Positions 16,790 to 26,837 are shown, counted from the first letter of the stretch. The stretch: DNA of 64,000 bases from Acidobacteriota bacterium (GCA_022826755.1 JAJDUG010000008.1:1-64000); one strand, 5' to 3'. The notes: generated by a model from the letters alone, not told the origin. Numbers and translations: made by a program.

Positions 16790-19700
16790 ATGGAAATGAA
16801 ACGAATCCCGATCAGAAAAGGCTGGAAACAAAATGACAACCGCCGGCTCTTCACTGCTTTCGTCGTGCGGCTGGCCGCCGGCCCAGCCGCGCTACTGCTG
16901 ATCTCGCTCGGCCTGACTCCGTTCGAAGCTTCCGCCACCGAAACTTCCCAACAGCTTTCCCCTACCCCTCATCCCCAGTTTCAGACCGACCTGCTTCCCA
17001 TCCTCCGCACCCATTGCCTGCGCTGCCACAACTCCGAAGCCCGTATGGCCGGACTCGACCTGAGCACCAAAGCTTCCCTTTTCCGGGGCAGCGCCTCGGG
17101 CAGCGTCCTGGTTCCCGGCCGCCCCCAGGAGAGTCCGCTCTACCGGATGGTCCACCAGGGACTGATGCCGCCCGACCAACAGACGGAGCCGTCCCCTTCG
17201 GAGATGGACATCCTCCGGGACTGGATCGCCTCGCTGCCTGTCCCCGGCTCGCCGGAGCACTCGCATGCCTCCCAAGCCCAACTTCCAAAGGTCAGCCAGC
17301 GGGACGTCATTCCCCTGATGCTGCTGCACTGCACCGCCTGTCACGGGCAGCGCATCCAGGAGGCGGGCCTGGACCTGCGCAGCAAGGCCTCCATGCTGAA
17401 GGGTGGGAAATCGGGACCGGCGATCGTGCCCGGCAAGCCCGACGAGAGCCTGATCGTTCAACGGATCCGGGCCCGGGAAATGCCTCCCAGTGAACGGGAG
17501 GTGGAGGCCAGCCTGCGGCCCATGAGTTCCCGGGGGCTGGGCCAACTGGTCCAATGGATCGCCCTGGGAGCCCCGGAAGTGAACGGGGACGACCGGCATG
17601 AGGGAAACGGGTCCGATCCGCTGGTGAGCGACGAAGACCGCCGGTTCTGGTCCTTCCGGCCGCCGAGAGCGGCCGTGCCGCCCCTGCCGGACTCGTCCGA
17701 ACCATCCCGTCTGCGCAACCCGGTGGATGCCTTCATTGCCGCGAAGCTCCAGGAAAAAGGACTCCGCCTCTCACCCGAGGCCGACCGCCTCACGCTGATC
17801 CGGCGCGCCAGCTTCGACCTGACCGGACTGCCGCCGGAACCGGAAGCGGTTCGGCGGTTCCTGGCCGACCCCGATCCCGCGGCCTATGAGGCCCTCATCG
17901 AGCGGCTGCTGGATTCTCCCCGCTACGGCGAGCGCTGGGGCCGGCATTGGCTGGACCTGGTGGGCTATTCCGACCGCCGCCACGCCTGGCGCTACCGGGA
18001 CTACGTCATTCGCTCCTTCAATGCCGGCAAACCTTACGACCGCTTCCTGCTGGAGCAACTGGCCGGCGACGAGCTGGCTGACCTGTCCAGCCAGGCCGTC
18101 CTGACTCGGGAAGCCATGGACAACCTGATCGCCACCGGTTTCCTGAGAATGGTGAACGATGTGACCGGAAACCGGTTGACCAATTTCGTGTCCCATCGCA
18201 TACAGGTCATCAGCGAGCAGATCCAGATCTTCAGCTCCAGCCTGATGGGTTTGACCATGGGCTGCGCCCGTTGCCACAACCACAAGTTCGACCCCATCCC
18301 GCAGCGGGACTACTATCGGCTGGCCGCCCTCTTCAAAGGGGCCTTCGACGAACACGACTGGCTGCCCCCGGCCATTACCGACGATCCCAACCGTCCCATG
18401 CTGGCCAAGGAGACACGGGTGCTGCCCTTCTTCACCCCCATGGCCAACCCCTTCCGGCTCCATGATGAGAGTGCCCGGCGCGAATCCCACAACGGCAGGA
18501 TCAACGGCGAAATCGAATCCCTGCAAGCCGCGCTCAAGCAGAAGGCCAAGCCCGTGGAGGAACGGTTCATCAACCTGAGGCTGGCCGAGTTGCCCGAGGA
18601 GCTTCGGCCCGACCTGCGCGAGATGCTGGATACCCCACCGGAGGATCGAACCCCGGCTCAGAAGGAGTTGGCTGCCAAGTATGAGCAGGGGTTGAAGATT
18701 CGATTCAGCGACCTGGAAGACATCGATCCGGACTACCGCAAGGCATCGGAGGAGACTGCCGGAAAGGTCAAGCTTCTCAGGGCCAGGCTCAGACCCGAAC
18801 CCCTGATTCGGGCCCTGTGGGATCGCGGCAGCCCTTCGCCCACCTACATCCTGAGGCGGGGGGATCCCATGAGTCCCGGCCGCTGGGTGGAACCGGGAGT
18901 GCCGGCGGTTCTGACCCGGGGACATTCCCCGCTGGCGATCACGCCCCCCTGGGAGGGAGCGCAAAAGACCGGCCGCCGCCTGGCCCTGGCCCGCTGGCTG
19001 GTGGGCCCCGACCATCCCCTTACGGCCCGGGTCATGGTCAACCGCATCTGGAAGCACCACTTCGGGCGGGGAATCGTCAGCACACTGGGAAATTTCGGCC
19101 GAACCGGCGCCCGGCCGACCCATCCCGAACTGCTGGATTGGCTGGCTCTGGAGTTCATCCGGCAGGACTGGAGTCCCAAGGCGCTGCACCGTCTGATCAT
19201 GACCTCCGCTACCTACCGGCAGAGCTCGAGAGTGACGCCGCTCAATGAGCGCCTGGATCCCGAGAATCTCCGGCTCTCGCGCATGCCCTTGCGCCGTATG
19301 GACGCCGAGGTCCTGCGGGACACCCTTTTCCTGATCTCGGGGCGCCTGGACGGGACGCCGGGCGGCCTGCCCGACCCGGTCCTGCAGCGGAAGGACGGCC
19401 TGGCCACCGCGGTACCGAACTCCGGGGGATGGCGGCGGAGCATCTACGTCGCCCAGCAGACCAGCCACCGCATGGGTAGCAGCAACCCCACTATCCTGGA
19501 CGCCTTCGACTTTCCCGAGATGACACCCAACTGCCTGGAGCGGGTCGAATCCACGGTGGTGCCCCAGGCCCTGCACCTGCTGAACGACCCGACGGTGCGC
19601 CAATTGGCCGGCTCCCTGGCCGAGAGGGTGCGAAGAGAGGCCGGCAGCGACCCGGCCCGACGGATCGAACAAGCCTACTGGATGGTGCTCAACCGGCCCC

Positions 19701-19852
19701 CGACATCCGAGGAGCAGGCCGTCAGCCGGCAAGCGTTGGAAGCGTTGGAAAAAAGCGCGGAGAACACCGGAGGGAAGAAAGCAGGTGAACAGGCGCTTGC
19801 CAAGTTCTGCCACACTCTCTTAAACTCGGCTGGGTTTCTCTATATCGATTGA
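16790..19852 (+). CDS. Cytochrome-c-domain DUF1549/DUF1553 protein (pair 1)
   Basis: 1020 residues. A hydrophobic leader (about 22-48) is followed by two planctomycete-type cytochrome-c modules with haem motifs CLRCH (76-80) and CTACH (181-185), each trailed by LDLSTKASL or LDLRSKASM and a VPGRP or VPGKP block. Then come DUF1549 (LTLIRRASFDLTGLPPEP, RYGERWGRHWLDL), a third motif CARCHNHKFDPIPQRDYY near 490, a charged, coiled-coil-like stretch and DUF1553 at the end (HHFGRGIVSTLGNFGRTG, THPELLDWLA, RLSRMPLRRMDAE). Probably a periplasmic redox or hydrolytic partner of the DUF1501 protein encoded next. The biochemical role of the family is not settled. Confidence 0.93.
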   Translation: MEMKRIPIRKGWKQNDNRRLFTAFVVRLAAGPAALLLISLGLTPFEASATETSQQLSPTPHPQFQTDLLPILRTHCLRCHNSEARMAGLDLSTKASLFRGSASGSVLVPGRPQESPLYRMVHQGLMPPDQQTEPSPSEMDILRDWIASLPVPGSPEHSHASQAQLPKVSQRDVIPLMLLHCTACHGQRIQEAGLDLRSKASMLKGGKSGPAIVPGKPDESLIVQRIRAREMPPSEREVEASLRPMSSRGLGQLVQWIALGAPEVNGDDRHEGNGSDPLVSDEDRRFWSFRPPRAAVPPLPDSSEPSRLRNPVDAFIAAKLQEKGLRLSPEADRLTLIRRASFDLTGLPPEPEAVRRFLADPDPAAYEALIERLLDSPRYGERWGRHWLDLVGYSDRRHAWRYRDYVIRSFNAGKPYDRFLLEQLAGDELADLSSQAVLTREAMDNLIATGFLRMVNDVTGNRLTNFVSHRIQVISEQIQIFSSSLMGLTMGCARCHNHKFDPIPQRDYYRLAALFKGAFDEHDWLPPAITDDPNRPMLAKETRVLPFFTPMANPFRLHDESARRESHNGRINGEIESLQAALKQKAKPVEERFINLRLAELPEELRPDLREMLDTPPEDRTPAQKELAAKYEQGLKIRFSDLEDIDPDYRKASEETAGKVKLLRARLRPEPLIRALWDRGSPSPTYILRRGDPMSPGRWVEPGVPAVLTRGHSPLAITPPWEGAQKTGRRLALARWLVGPDHPLTARVMVNRIWKHHFGRGIVSTLGNFGRTGARPTHPELLDWLALEFIRQDWSPKALHRLIMTSATYRQSSRVTPLNERLDPENLRLSRMPLRRMDAEVLRDTLFLISGRLDGTPGGLPDPVLQRKDGLATAVPNSGGWRRSIYVAQQTSHRMGSSNPTILDAFDFPEMTPNCLERVESTVVPQALHLLNDPTVRQLAGSLAERVRREAGSDPARRIEQAYWMVLNRPPTSEEQAVSRQALEALEKSAENTGGKKAGEQALAKFCHTLLNSAGFLYID

Positions 19853-19912
19853 CCCGACCGAGCCTCGGAGGTGCGGCCTCCGGCAGCACCGGACCCCAAC
19901 ACGGTAAACCCC

Positions 19913-21430
19913 ATGGATCCTCATTCCCCCAGGAAATCGCCGATGGGACAGCGGCTTTCCCGCCGCGGCTTCTTCTCCAATATGACCGACGGAATCGCGG
20001 GTGCGGCCCTGGCCTGGCTGTTCAACCGGGAGCTCTTCGCGGACGCCTCTCCGCCCGACGGCCCGATAACGCCCTCCGCCGGCCGGGTGTTCGACCTCAA
20101 GCCCCGCCGCCCCCATTTCGAGCCCAAGGCCAAGGCCGTCATTCACTTCTTCATGAACGGCGGCCCCAGCCAGATGGACCTGTTCGACCCCAAGCCCATG
20201 CTGGACAAGCATCACGGACAGCCCTACCTGGACAAGATGGCCGCCGCCGACGTGCAGGACCTGGAAGACGCCGGGGCCCTGATGCGCAGTCCCTTCAAGT
20301 TCGCCCGCCACGGACAGTCGGGCATCTGGCTGTCGGAAGTCCTGCCCCACCTGGCCGGCCAGGTGGACGAACTGGCCTTTATCCGCTCCATGGTCACCAC
20401 CACGCCCGATCATGGGGGCGCCTGCTTCATGGCCAACTCGGGTCAGATGTTCCCGGGCCACCCCAGCCTGGGCTCCTGGGTGACCTACGGACTGGGGAGC
20501 GAAAGTCGGAACCTCCCCGCCTACGTGGTGCTGGAAGATCCCATGGGGGAGCCGGTGAACGGCTCACAGGGCTGGCAGGCCGGATTTCTGCCTCCGCTCT
20601 ACCAGGGGACTCCGGTGCGTTCCGTCGGATCTCCCCTGCTGAATCTGCGTTCCGAGGTCGAGGAGCCCCGCCCCTTCGTCAAGGCCAGCCAGGATCTGTT
20701 GCGTCGGCTGGACCGCATCCACAAGCGCGGCCGCCCGGGCCAGCCTCGGCTGGATGCCCGCATCGCCAGCTACGAGCTGGCGGCCCGCATGCAGTTGGCG
20801 GCCACCGATGCGCTGGACCTCTCCCGGGAAAGCCGGCAGACCCTGGACATGTACGGCGTGGGGGTCAAGTCCAGGTACCGGGGGCGGACCCACCCCATCG
20901 GCGGACCCGACTCCTATGCCCGGCGCTGCATCATGGCCCGCCGCCTGGTGGAGCGGGGAGTGCGCTTCGTGCAGATCTATATCAACAACCAGATCTGGGA
21001 CATGCACAATCACATCGAGAACGACATCAAGGCGGCCTGCAAGAAGACCGACCAACCCGTGGCCGCCCTGATCCACGACCTCAAGCAGCGCGGCCTGCTG
21101 GACAGCACCCTGCTGATCTGGAACGGCGAGTTCGGACGCCTGCCCATCGCCCAGAATGCCGAAGGCAAGGACGCCGGCCGCGATCACAATCCCTACGCCT
21201 TCACGGTCTGGATGGCCGGCGGAGGAGTCAAGAGAGGAACGGTCTACGGCGCCACCGACGACTTCGGCTACCGGGTCGCCGAAAACCCCGTCAGCGTGGC
21301 CGACTGGCACGCCACCATCCTTCACCTGCTGGGCCTCCACCACGAAGAGCTCTTCTTCGAGCGCAGTGGCCTGACCGAAAAGCTCACCTCCACCCACGAA
21401 CCCCGGATCGTCAAGGAAATCTTGGCTTGA
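19913..21430 (+). CDS. DUF1501 exported protein (pair 1)
   Basis: About 505 residues from the ATG at 19913; an ATG at 19943 with AGGA 8 nt upstream is an equally good start. Tat-type leader (LSRRGFFSNMTDGIAGAALAWL). The body is a sulfatase/alkaline-phosphatase-like fold assigned as DUF1501: VIHFFMNGGPSQMDLFDPKP, FKFARHGQSGIWLSE, IRSMVTTTPDHGG, WNGEFGRLPIAQ, GRDHNPYAFTVWMAGGGVK and YGATDDFGYR. It starts shortly after the stop of the DUF1553 gene, the standard pairing. Substrate unknown; members are often found beside sulfatases and glycosidases. Confidence 0.9.
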   Translation: MDPHSPRKSPMGQRLSRRGFFSNMTDGIAGAALAWLFNRELFADASPPDGPITPSAGRVFDLKPRRPHFEPKAKAVIHFFMNGGPSQMDLFDPKPMLDKHHGQPYLDKMAAADVQDLEDAGALMRSPFKFARHGQSGIWLSEVLPHLAGQVDELAFIRSMVTTTPDHGGACFMANSGQMFPGHPSLGSWVTYGLGSESRNLPAYVVLEDPMGEPVNGSQGWQAGFLPPLYQGTPVRSVGSPLLNLRSEVEEPRPFVKASQDLLRRLDRIHKRGRPGQPRLDARIASYELAARMQLAATDALDLSRESRQTLDMYGVGVKSRYRGRTHPIGGPDSYARRCIMARRLVERGVRFVQIYINNQIWDMHNHIENDIKAACKKTDQPVAALIHDLKQRGLLDSTLLIWNGEFGRLPIAQNAEGKDAGRDHNPYAFTVWMAGGGVKRGTVYGATDDFGYRVAENPVSVADWHATILHLLGLHHEELFFERSGLTEKLTSTHEPRIVKEILA

Positions 21431-21494
21431 GGGGGTTGCGAAGCCCGCAGAGACGGGGCGACCCGCGTGCCCCCCTCGGGCTCGACCGCGGGCG

Positions 21495-22090
21495 GAGCCC
21501 CACCCGGGAACGCGGGCGTCCCGCCCGCAACCTTTTTCCTCGCTGGAGGTGGCGGAGCGTCAGCCCAACGTTGCCGGCAGGCAGCCACCCTGCCCGCGTA
21601 AACCGCGATGGCCAGTCCGAATCAAAGGCAAGGCGCCACATGCAAGCCGGCAAATCACTCCCCCCCGTGAGGGGGAGTGGACAAGGGCGAAGCCCCACCC
21701 GGGAACGCGGGCGTCCCGCCCGCATCCTTATTTCTGGCTGGAGGAGATGGAGCGTCAGCGCGACGTTGCCGGCAGGCAGCCACCCTGCCCGCGTGTACGG
21801 CATTGGCCAGTCCGAATCAAAGGCAAGGCCCCGTTGCCGTTCCATCCCAGCGGCGCAGTCGGCCAAGGCTGTGCCGGGTAAATGTGCGGGCGGGACGCCC
21901 GCGTTCCCGGGGGGGCATCATCCACCCAACAGACCGGGAACATGATTTACACCCTGCCCGCGTGTACGGCATTGGCCAGTCCGAATGAAGGGCAAGGCCC
22001 CGTTACCGTTCCATCCCTGCGGCGCAGTCGGCCATGGCTGCGCCGGGTAAATGTGCGGGCGGGACGCCCGCGTTCCCGGGGGTCCCCCAT
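21495..22090. repeat. Cluster of GGGACGCCCGCGTTCCCGGG hairpin repeats
   Basis: The 835-nt space between two convergent DUF1501 genes is mostly repeats. The core appears inverted at about 21508-21533 and 21702-21725 and direct at about 21888-21912 and 22055-22082. Each core can fold as GGGCG-GGA-CGCCC. Two copies are followed by a longer shared stretch: GCGTCAGC, ACGTTGCCGGCAGGCAGCCA, CCCTGCCCGCG, GGCCAGTCCGAATCAAAGGC. The related array at 41828-41990 has the opposite orientation. The remaining bases to 22265 show no gene. Confidence 0.9.
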
Positions 22091-22265
22091 TGAGGGGGAG
22101 TCGCAGAAGTCGAGCCGAATGGCGAAGGCTGATGCGGTGGGGGGTCAAGGCGGCGCCCTGCAAGTGGCTATACAAGGGTAGGGGCAGCGGCGGGAGGCGA
22201 GGCCGGACGCGAGCAACGACAGGGCAATGCCGAAGGAGTGTTTCGCCGCGGGAATGAAGGGCGCC

Positions 22266-23780
22266 TCACGCCAGGATTTCCCGGACGACCCTGGGTTCGA
22301 AGTTGAAGGTGATCTTTTCCCTGAGCCCGCTGCGCTCGAAGAAGAGCTCTTCGTGGTGGAGGCCCAGCAGGTGAAGGATGGTGGCGTGCAGATCCTCGAT
22401 GCTGACCGGGTTCTCCACGGCCCGGTAGCCGAAGTCGTCGGTCGAGCCGTAGACCGTCCCTGCCTTGACTCCTCCGCCGGCCATCCAGAGGCTGAAGCCC
22501 CGGGGGTTGTGGTCCCGGCCGGCCACGCCCTGCTTGGGCATGATCTGGGCGATGGGGTGGCGCCCGAACTCGCCGGCCCAGACCACCAGGGTGCTTTCCA
22601 GCAGTCCCCGCTCCTTCAGATCGGCCAGCAGGGCCGCCACCGGCTGATCGGTGCGGTCGCAGCAGGACCTGAGGTCGGCCTCCAGGTGGGAGTGGGAGTC
22701 CCAGATCTGGCCGTTGACGCACACCTGCACGTAGCGGACGCCGCGCTCCACCAGCCGCCGGGCCATGATGCAGCGGCGGCCGTAGTTGTCGGGACCGGGA
22801 TTGACGTGGGTCTTCCCCACCACCGCCGGCTTTCTGCCCACGCCGTACATCTCCAGGGTCCGGGGACTCTCCCGGGACAGGTCCAGGGCGTCGGTGGCTT
22901 CCAACTGCAGGCGGGCGGCCAGCTCGTAGCTGGCGATGCGGGCGTCCAGCTCGGGGAGGCCGGGACGGTCTCTCCTGTGGATGCGGTCGAGCTGCTGGCG
23001 GAGACGGGTCCCCATCCGAACCAGCGCGCTCGGCTCCTCAGTCTCGGGACGGAGGTTCAGCAAGGGATCTCCCACCGAGCGCAAGCGCGTCCCCTGGTAG
23101 ATGGGCGGCAGAAAGCCCGACTGCCAGTTGGCGATGCCGTTGATGGGCAGGCCCTGGGGATCGTCCAGCACCACGAAGGCCGGCAGGTTCCGGTTCTCGG
23201 TTCCCAATCCGTAGACCACCCAGGACCCCAGGGTGGGCAGGCCCGGCAGCATGCGCCCCCCCTGAAACTTGTAGAGCGCCGCCGGATGGGCCGGACTGGT
23301 GGTGTGCATGGAGCGGATGACGGCGATGTCGTCCACCCGCCGGGCAACATGGGGCATGACCTCGGAGACCCAGGTTCCCGACTGGCCATGCCGGGCGAAC
23401 TTGAAGGGACTTCGCAGCAACCCGCCGGCCTGCTGAGGCGAGGGCACGTCCACCGCCACCTGGTCGAAGTAGGGCTCCCCGTGGTGCTTGTCCAGCATCG
23501 GCTTGGGATCCAGCAGGTCCATGGGGCTGGGGCCGCCATTCATGAACAGCAGGATGACCGACTTGGCCTTGGCCTCGAAGTGGGACTTCCTGGAAGCGAC
23601 ATCATAGACGCCGCCACGGCCGGGACCCGGGGGGCCGGATTCGTCCGCCAGGCCGGACACACCGAAAAGGTCCCCCGTCAGCAGGTGGGTCAGCGCCACC
23701 CCGTAGATGCCGTCGGAGATCCGCCCGAAGAAATGGCGGCGGGTAATGGGCCGGGATGATGGGTTGCCCGCTGGCTTCAT
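22266..23780 (-). CDS. DUF1501 exported protein (pair 2)
   Basis: 504 residues from the ATG at 23780; a TTG at 23795 that overlaps the upstream stop is an alternative start. Tat-type leader (ITRRHFFGRISDGIYGVAL). It shares all landmark blocks with the pair 1 copy: LLFMNGGPSPMDLLDPKP, FKFARHGQSGTWVSE, RSMHTTSPAHPAALYKFQGG, WAGEFGRHPIAQ, GRDHNPRGFSLWMAGGGVK, YGSTDDFGYR, and the closing HHEELFFERSGL. The pair 1 and pair 2 copies are clearly close paralogues, closer to each other than to pair 3. Probably co-translated with the DUF1553 gene just upstream. Confidence 0.92.
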   Translation of the reverse strand: MKPAGNPSSRPITRRHFFGRISDGIYGVALTHLLTGDLFGVSGLADESGPPGPGRGGVYDVASRKSHFEAKAKSVILLFMNGGPSPMDLLDPKPMLDKHHGEPYFDQVAVDVPSPQQAGGLLRSPFKFARHGQSGTWVSEVMPHVARRVDDIAVIRSMHTTSPAHPAALYKFQGGRMLPGLPTLGSWVVYGLGTENRNLPAFVVLDDPQGLPINGIANWQSGFLPPIYQGTRLRSVGDPLLNLRPETEEPSALVRMGTRLRQQLDRIHRRDRPGLPELDARIASYELAARLQLEATDALDLSRESPRTLEMYGVGRKPAVVGKTHVNPGPDNYGRRCIMARRLVERGVRYVQVCVNGQIWDSHSHLEADLRSCCDRTDQPVAALLADLKERGLLESTLVVWAGEFGRHPIAQIMPKQGVAGRDHNPRGFSLWMAGGGVKAGTVYGSTDDFGYRAVENPVSIEDLHATILHLLGLHHEELFFERSGLREKITFNFEPRVVREILA

Positions 23781-23791
23781 GGCTGGGTGGC

Positions 23792-26791
23792 TCAATCGAT
23801 ATAGACGAAAGCTGCCGAATTATAGAGGGTGTGGGCCAACTTGGCCAACACCCGTTGCCGGTCGCGGTCGCGACTTCCCAGTTCCTTCCAGGCGCTCCGG
23901 AAAGACTCCAGGCTCAACCGCCGCTCTTCAGCGGTGGGCGGCCGGCTCAATACGGTCCAGTAGAGCTGCTCCACCTGGGCTTCCAGGCTGTTCCCCGCCT
24001 CCTTTTCCACCCGCTGCGCCAGGGCGGCCGCCAGCCGGCGGATGGTGGTGTCGTTGAGCAGGTGAAGCGCCTGAGGGGCGACGGTAGACTGGGCTCTCTC
24101 GGTGCAATTCGGATTCATGGGGGGGTAATCGAACAGGTCCAGGGTGGTTGGCGTGTTCATGCGCAGTTGCCGGAGGTAGATGCTCCGCCGCCACCCCCTC
24201 TCGCCTTCATAGGCGGTGGAGAGCCCGTCCGCCCGGACCGAAACCGGATCGGGGGGCCCGTAGCGGGTCTCGTCCAGGCGGCCGCTGACCCGGAGCAGGC
24301 TGTCGCGGAGGGACTCGCCGTCCATTCGCTTCAGTGGCCAGCGGGACAGGAGCCGGTTTTCGGGGTCCAGCCGTTCCTGCTCGGGACCGACCCTGGAGGA
24401 CTGGCGGTAGGTCCTGGAGGTCATCATCAACCGGTGGAGAGACTTCATGCTCCAGCCCCGATTCATGAACTCAACTGCCAGCCAGTCCAGCAGCTCCGGA
24501 TGGCTGGGCCGGGCGCCCGAGCGGCCGAAATTCCCCAGGGTCTCGACGATTCCCCGGCCGAAGTGGTGGCGCCAGATCCGATTGACCATCACCCGGGCGG
24601 TCAAGGGATGGTTCCGGTCCACCAGCCACCTGGCCAGGGCCAGGCGCCTTCCGGTCTTGCTGGATCCCGGCCAGGGGGGCTCCACCCGGAAAGGGGTTCT
24701 GCCGTCGGTCAACACCGAGGGCACCCCCGGGCCGACCAGCCGGCCCGGGCTCAAATAGTCTCCCCGCTGCAGCAGATAGGTGGGCGAGGGAGCCCCGCGG
24801 TCCCAGAGGGCCCGAATTCGCGGCTCGGGCTCCTGCCTGTACTGCAGCCAGGCGATCTCCCGTTCCAGCTTCTCCACCTCCCGCCGGTAGACGGCATCCC
24901 TTTCCTTCAACTCGTTGGCGGTGACGGTCAGGAGTTGCTCGTACTCCTTGGCCAGTGACTTTTGCCCGCTGTCCCGATCCTCCTCCAGAGTCTTCAGCAG
25001 GTGCCTCAGATCCCGTGCCAGGGCGGGGGCAAGCTGACCCAACCGCTCCTCCAGGACGCTGTCCTTCAAGGCCTTGCCCTTCGCCTCCAACCTCTGCTGC
25101 AGTTCCTTGACCTGCTCTTCCAGGGCCTCGTTTCGAGACTTGCGCTCCTTCTCCTGCTCCAACAGGCGCAGGGGGTTGGTCATCGGAGGCACGTAGGGCA
25201 GAACCCGCTGCTCGAACTTCACCACCTCGCTGATGGGAGTCCCCGCCAACCAGTCGAACTCGTCCAGAGCCCCCTTGAGCAGATCGGCCAGCCGGAAGTA
25301 GTCCCGCTGGGGAATGGGATCGAACTTGTGGCTGTGACAGCGCGCGCACTGGAGCGTCATCCCCAGTATGCCGGTCCCCAGGATCTCGATTTCATCGGCG
25401 ATGACGTCGAAGCGGTCCTCCACGAAGCTGAGCTCGAAGCCGGTGCTGTCGGGTCCCATGCGCAGGAAGCCGGTGGCGATCAGGTTGTCGACCATCTCGC
25501 GGGTAATCACCGGAGCCGCCTCGTAATCCACCAGCTCGTCTCCGGCGATCTGCTCCATGAGAAAACGGTCATAGGGTTTGTCGGCGTTCAGGGATCGGAT
25601 CACATAGTCCCGGTAGCGCCAGGCATGTTTCCTGGCGGGTCCGTTGGCGTTGACCTTCCCTCCCTCGTGGTCGGAATAGCCGGCCACGTCCAGCCAGTAC
25701 CTTCCCCAGCGCTCCCCGTAGCGCGGAGACTCCAGCAAGCGGTCGATGAGCCTGTGGTAGGCCTGCGGATCCCGATCCTCCAGGAATTGCCGGACCTCGG
25801 CCGGTTCCGGCGGCAGGCCGGTCAGGTCGAAGGTCGCTCGCCGGATCAGGGTCAGGCGATCGGCTTCCGCCGAAAGCGCCAACCCCCGTTCCTCCAGCCG
25901 CCGCAATACCCAGGCGTCGATGGGATTGCTTACCTGTTCCTCGTGCTCCACCGGAGGGGGCTCGACCTGCCGGGGCGGCCGGAAGGCCCAGAACCGTCGG
26001 TCCTGGTCGCTCACCAGAGGATCGGGCTCGCTGCCGGCGACATCGGGTTGGACCTCCTCTTCCGGAGCGCCCTGCCGGATCCACTGACTGAGCGTCTCCA
26101 GGTCGGAATCGGAAACCGGGGTGACCCCCACCTCGAAGAGCCGCTTCTTGGGAGGCATCTTCCCGGAACGGATCATCTCCACCATCAGGCTCTGCTCCGG
26201 CTTTCCGGGAACCAGCGCCGGCCCCGATTTCCCGCCCCGCATCATGGCGGCCCGGCTCCTGAGATCGAGGTCGTTGCCCTGGCGGCGCAGCCCGTGACAG
26301 GTGGTGCAGTGGCGCAGCAGGATCGGGATCACGTCGTGCTGATTGAGGGTTCGAGCTTCGGCTGCCTCGTCCCCTCCGCCTGCCAAATCGGTTTCGATCC
26401 AGCCCTTTATGACTTCTCTTTCCGCCTTCGGAAGCCCCCCTTCCAGGTCGGGCGGCATCGAGCCGCTTTCGATCAACTGGTAGAGCTTGCTCTCTGCCGG
26501 CCGCCCGGGCGCCACCACCGGACCCGACTCGCTCCCTTTCAGAACGCTGGAGAGCTTGCTGAGGTCCAGCTCCTTCATCATCAGTTCCTGCCCATGACAG
26601 CGCAGGCAGTGTTCCTTGAAGAGGGGGAGGACCTCCTCCCGGAAGGACGTCTCCCGGGCCGACAGTTCCCCGCCGCCGGTCCGGGCGGAAGCAGCTCCGG
26701 GCAGGAAGGCGCAGCAGAATAGAACCAGGCCCAGGAGCAGGCCCGCGGCCCTTGTCGGAAACCAGTCGAGGGGGTTATCCAGCAGTGACAT
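23792..26791 (-). CDS. Cytochrome-c-domain DUF1549/DUF1553 protein (pair 2)
   Basis: 999 residues starting at the ATG at 26791, which gives a proper signal peptide (RAAGLLLGLVLFCCAFLPGAASA); longer frames run into intergenic repeat DNA. Haem motifs CLRCH (62-66) and CTTCH (162-166) sit in two cytochrome modules. DUF1549 follows (LTLIRRATFDLTGLPPEP, RYGERWGRYWLDVAGYSDHEGG), then CARCHSHKFDPIPQRDYF. A strongly charged coiled-coil stretch (EKERKSRNEALEEQVKELQQ and onward) precedes DUF1553 (HHFGRGIVETLGNFGRSG). Paralogue of the pair 1 protein. Likely periplasmic, acting with the DUF1501 protein encoded downstream. Confidence 0.93.
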   Translation of the reverse strand: MSLLDNPLDWFPTRAAGLLLGLVLFCCAFLPGAASARTGGGELSARETSFREEVLPLFKEHCLRCHGQELMMKELDLSKLSSVLKGSESGPVVAPGRPAESKLYQLIESGSMPPDLEGGLPKAEREVIKGWIETDLAGGGDEAAEARTLNQHDVIPILLRHCTTCHGLRRQGNDLDLRSRAAMMRGGKSGPALVPGKPEQSLMVEMIRSGKMPPKKRLFEVGVTPVSDSDLETLSQWIRQGAPEEEVQPDVAGSEPDPLVSDQDRRFWAFRPPRQVEPPPVEHEEQVSNPIDAWVLRRLEERGLALSAEADRLTLIRRATFDLTGLPPEPAEVRQFLEDRDPQAYHRLIDRLLESPRYGERWGRYWLDVAGYSDHEGGKVNANGPARKHAWRYRDYVIRSLNADKPYDRFLMEQIAGDELVDYEAAPVITREMVDNLIATGFLRMGPDSTGFELSFVEDRFDVIADEIEILGTGILGMTLQCARCHSHKFDPIPQRDYFRLADLLKGALDEFDWLAGTPISEVVKFEQRVLPYVPPMTNPLRLLEQEKERKSRNEALEEQVKELQQRLEAKGKALKDSVLEERLGQLAPALARDLRHLLKTLEEDRDSGQKSLAKEYEQLLTVTANELKERDAVYRREVEKLEREIAWLQYRQEPEPRIRALWDRGAPSPTYLLQRGDYLSPGRLVGPGVPSVLTDGRTPFRVEPPWPGSSKTGRRLALARWLVDRNHPLTARVMVNRIWRHHFGRGIVETLGNFGRSGARPSHPELLDWLAVEFMNRGWSMKSLHRLMMTSRTYRQSSRVGPEQERLDPENRLLSRWPLKRMDGESLRDSLLRVSGRLDETRYGPPDPVSVRADGLSTAYEGERGWRRSIYLRQLRMNTPTTLDLFDYPPMNPNCTERAQSTVAPQALHLLNDTTIRRLAAALAQRVEKEAGNSLEAQVEQLYWTVLSRPPTAEERRLSLESFRSAWKELGSRDRDRQRVLAKLAHTLYNSAAFVYID

Positions 26792-26837
26792 CCACGACGG
26801 GCTGGAAGGACGGATAAGAGTTCTCAGCAAAGGAAAA

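Noticed and set aside
17771-19813. Long minus-strand reading frame opposite the pair 1 DUF1553 gene, plus similar antisense frames at 24962-26722, 28557-30758 and 13543-15183.
   Set aside because: They are proline-, arginine- and glycine-rich shadows of genuine genes in GC-rich DNA, with no family motif, and lie fully inside confirmed coding sequence.
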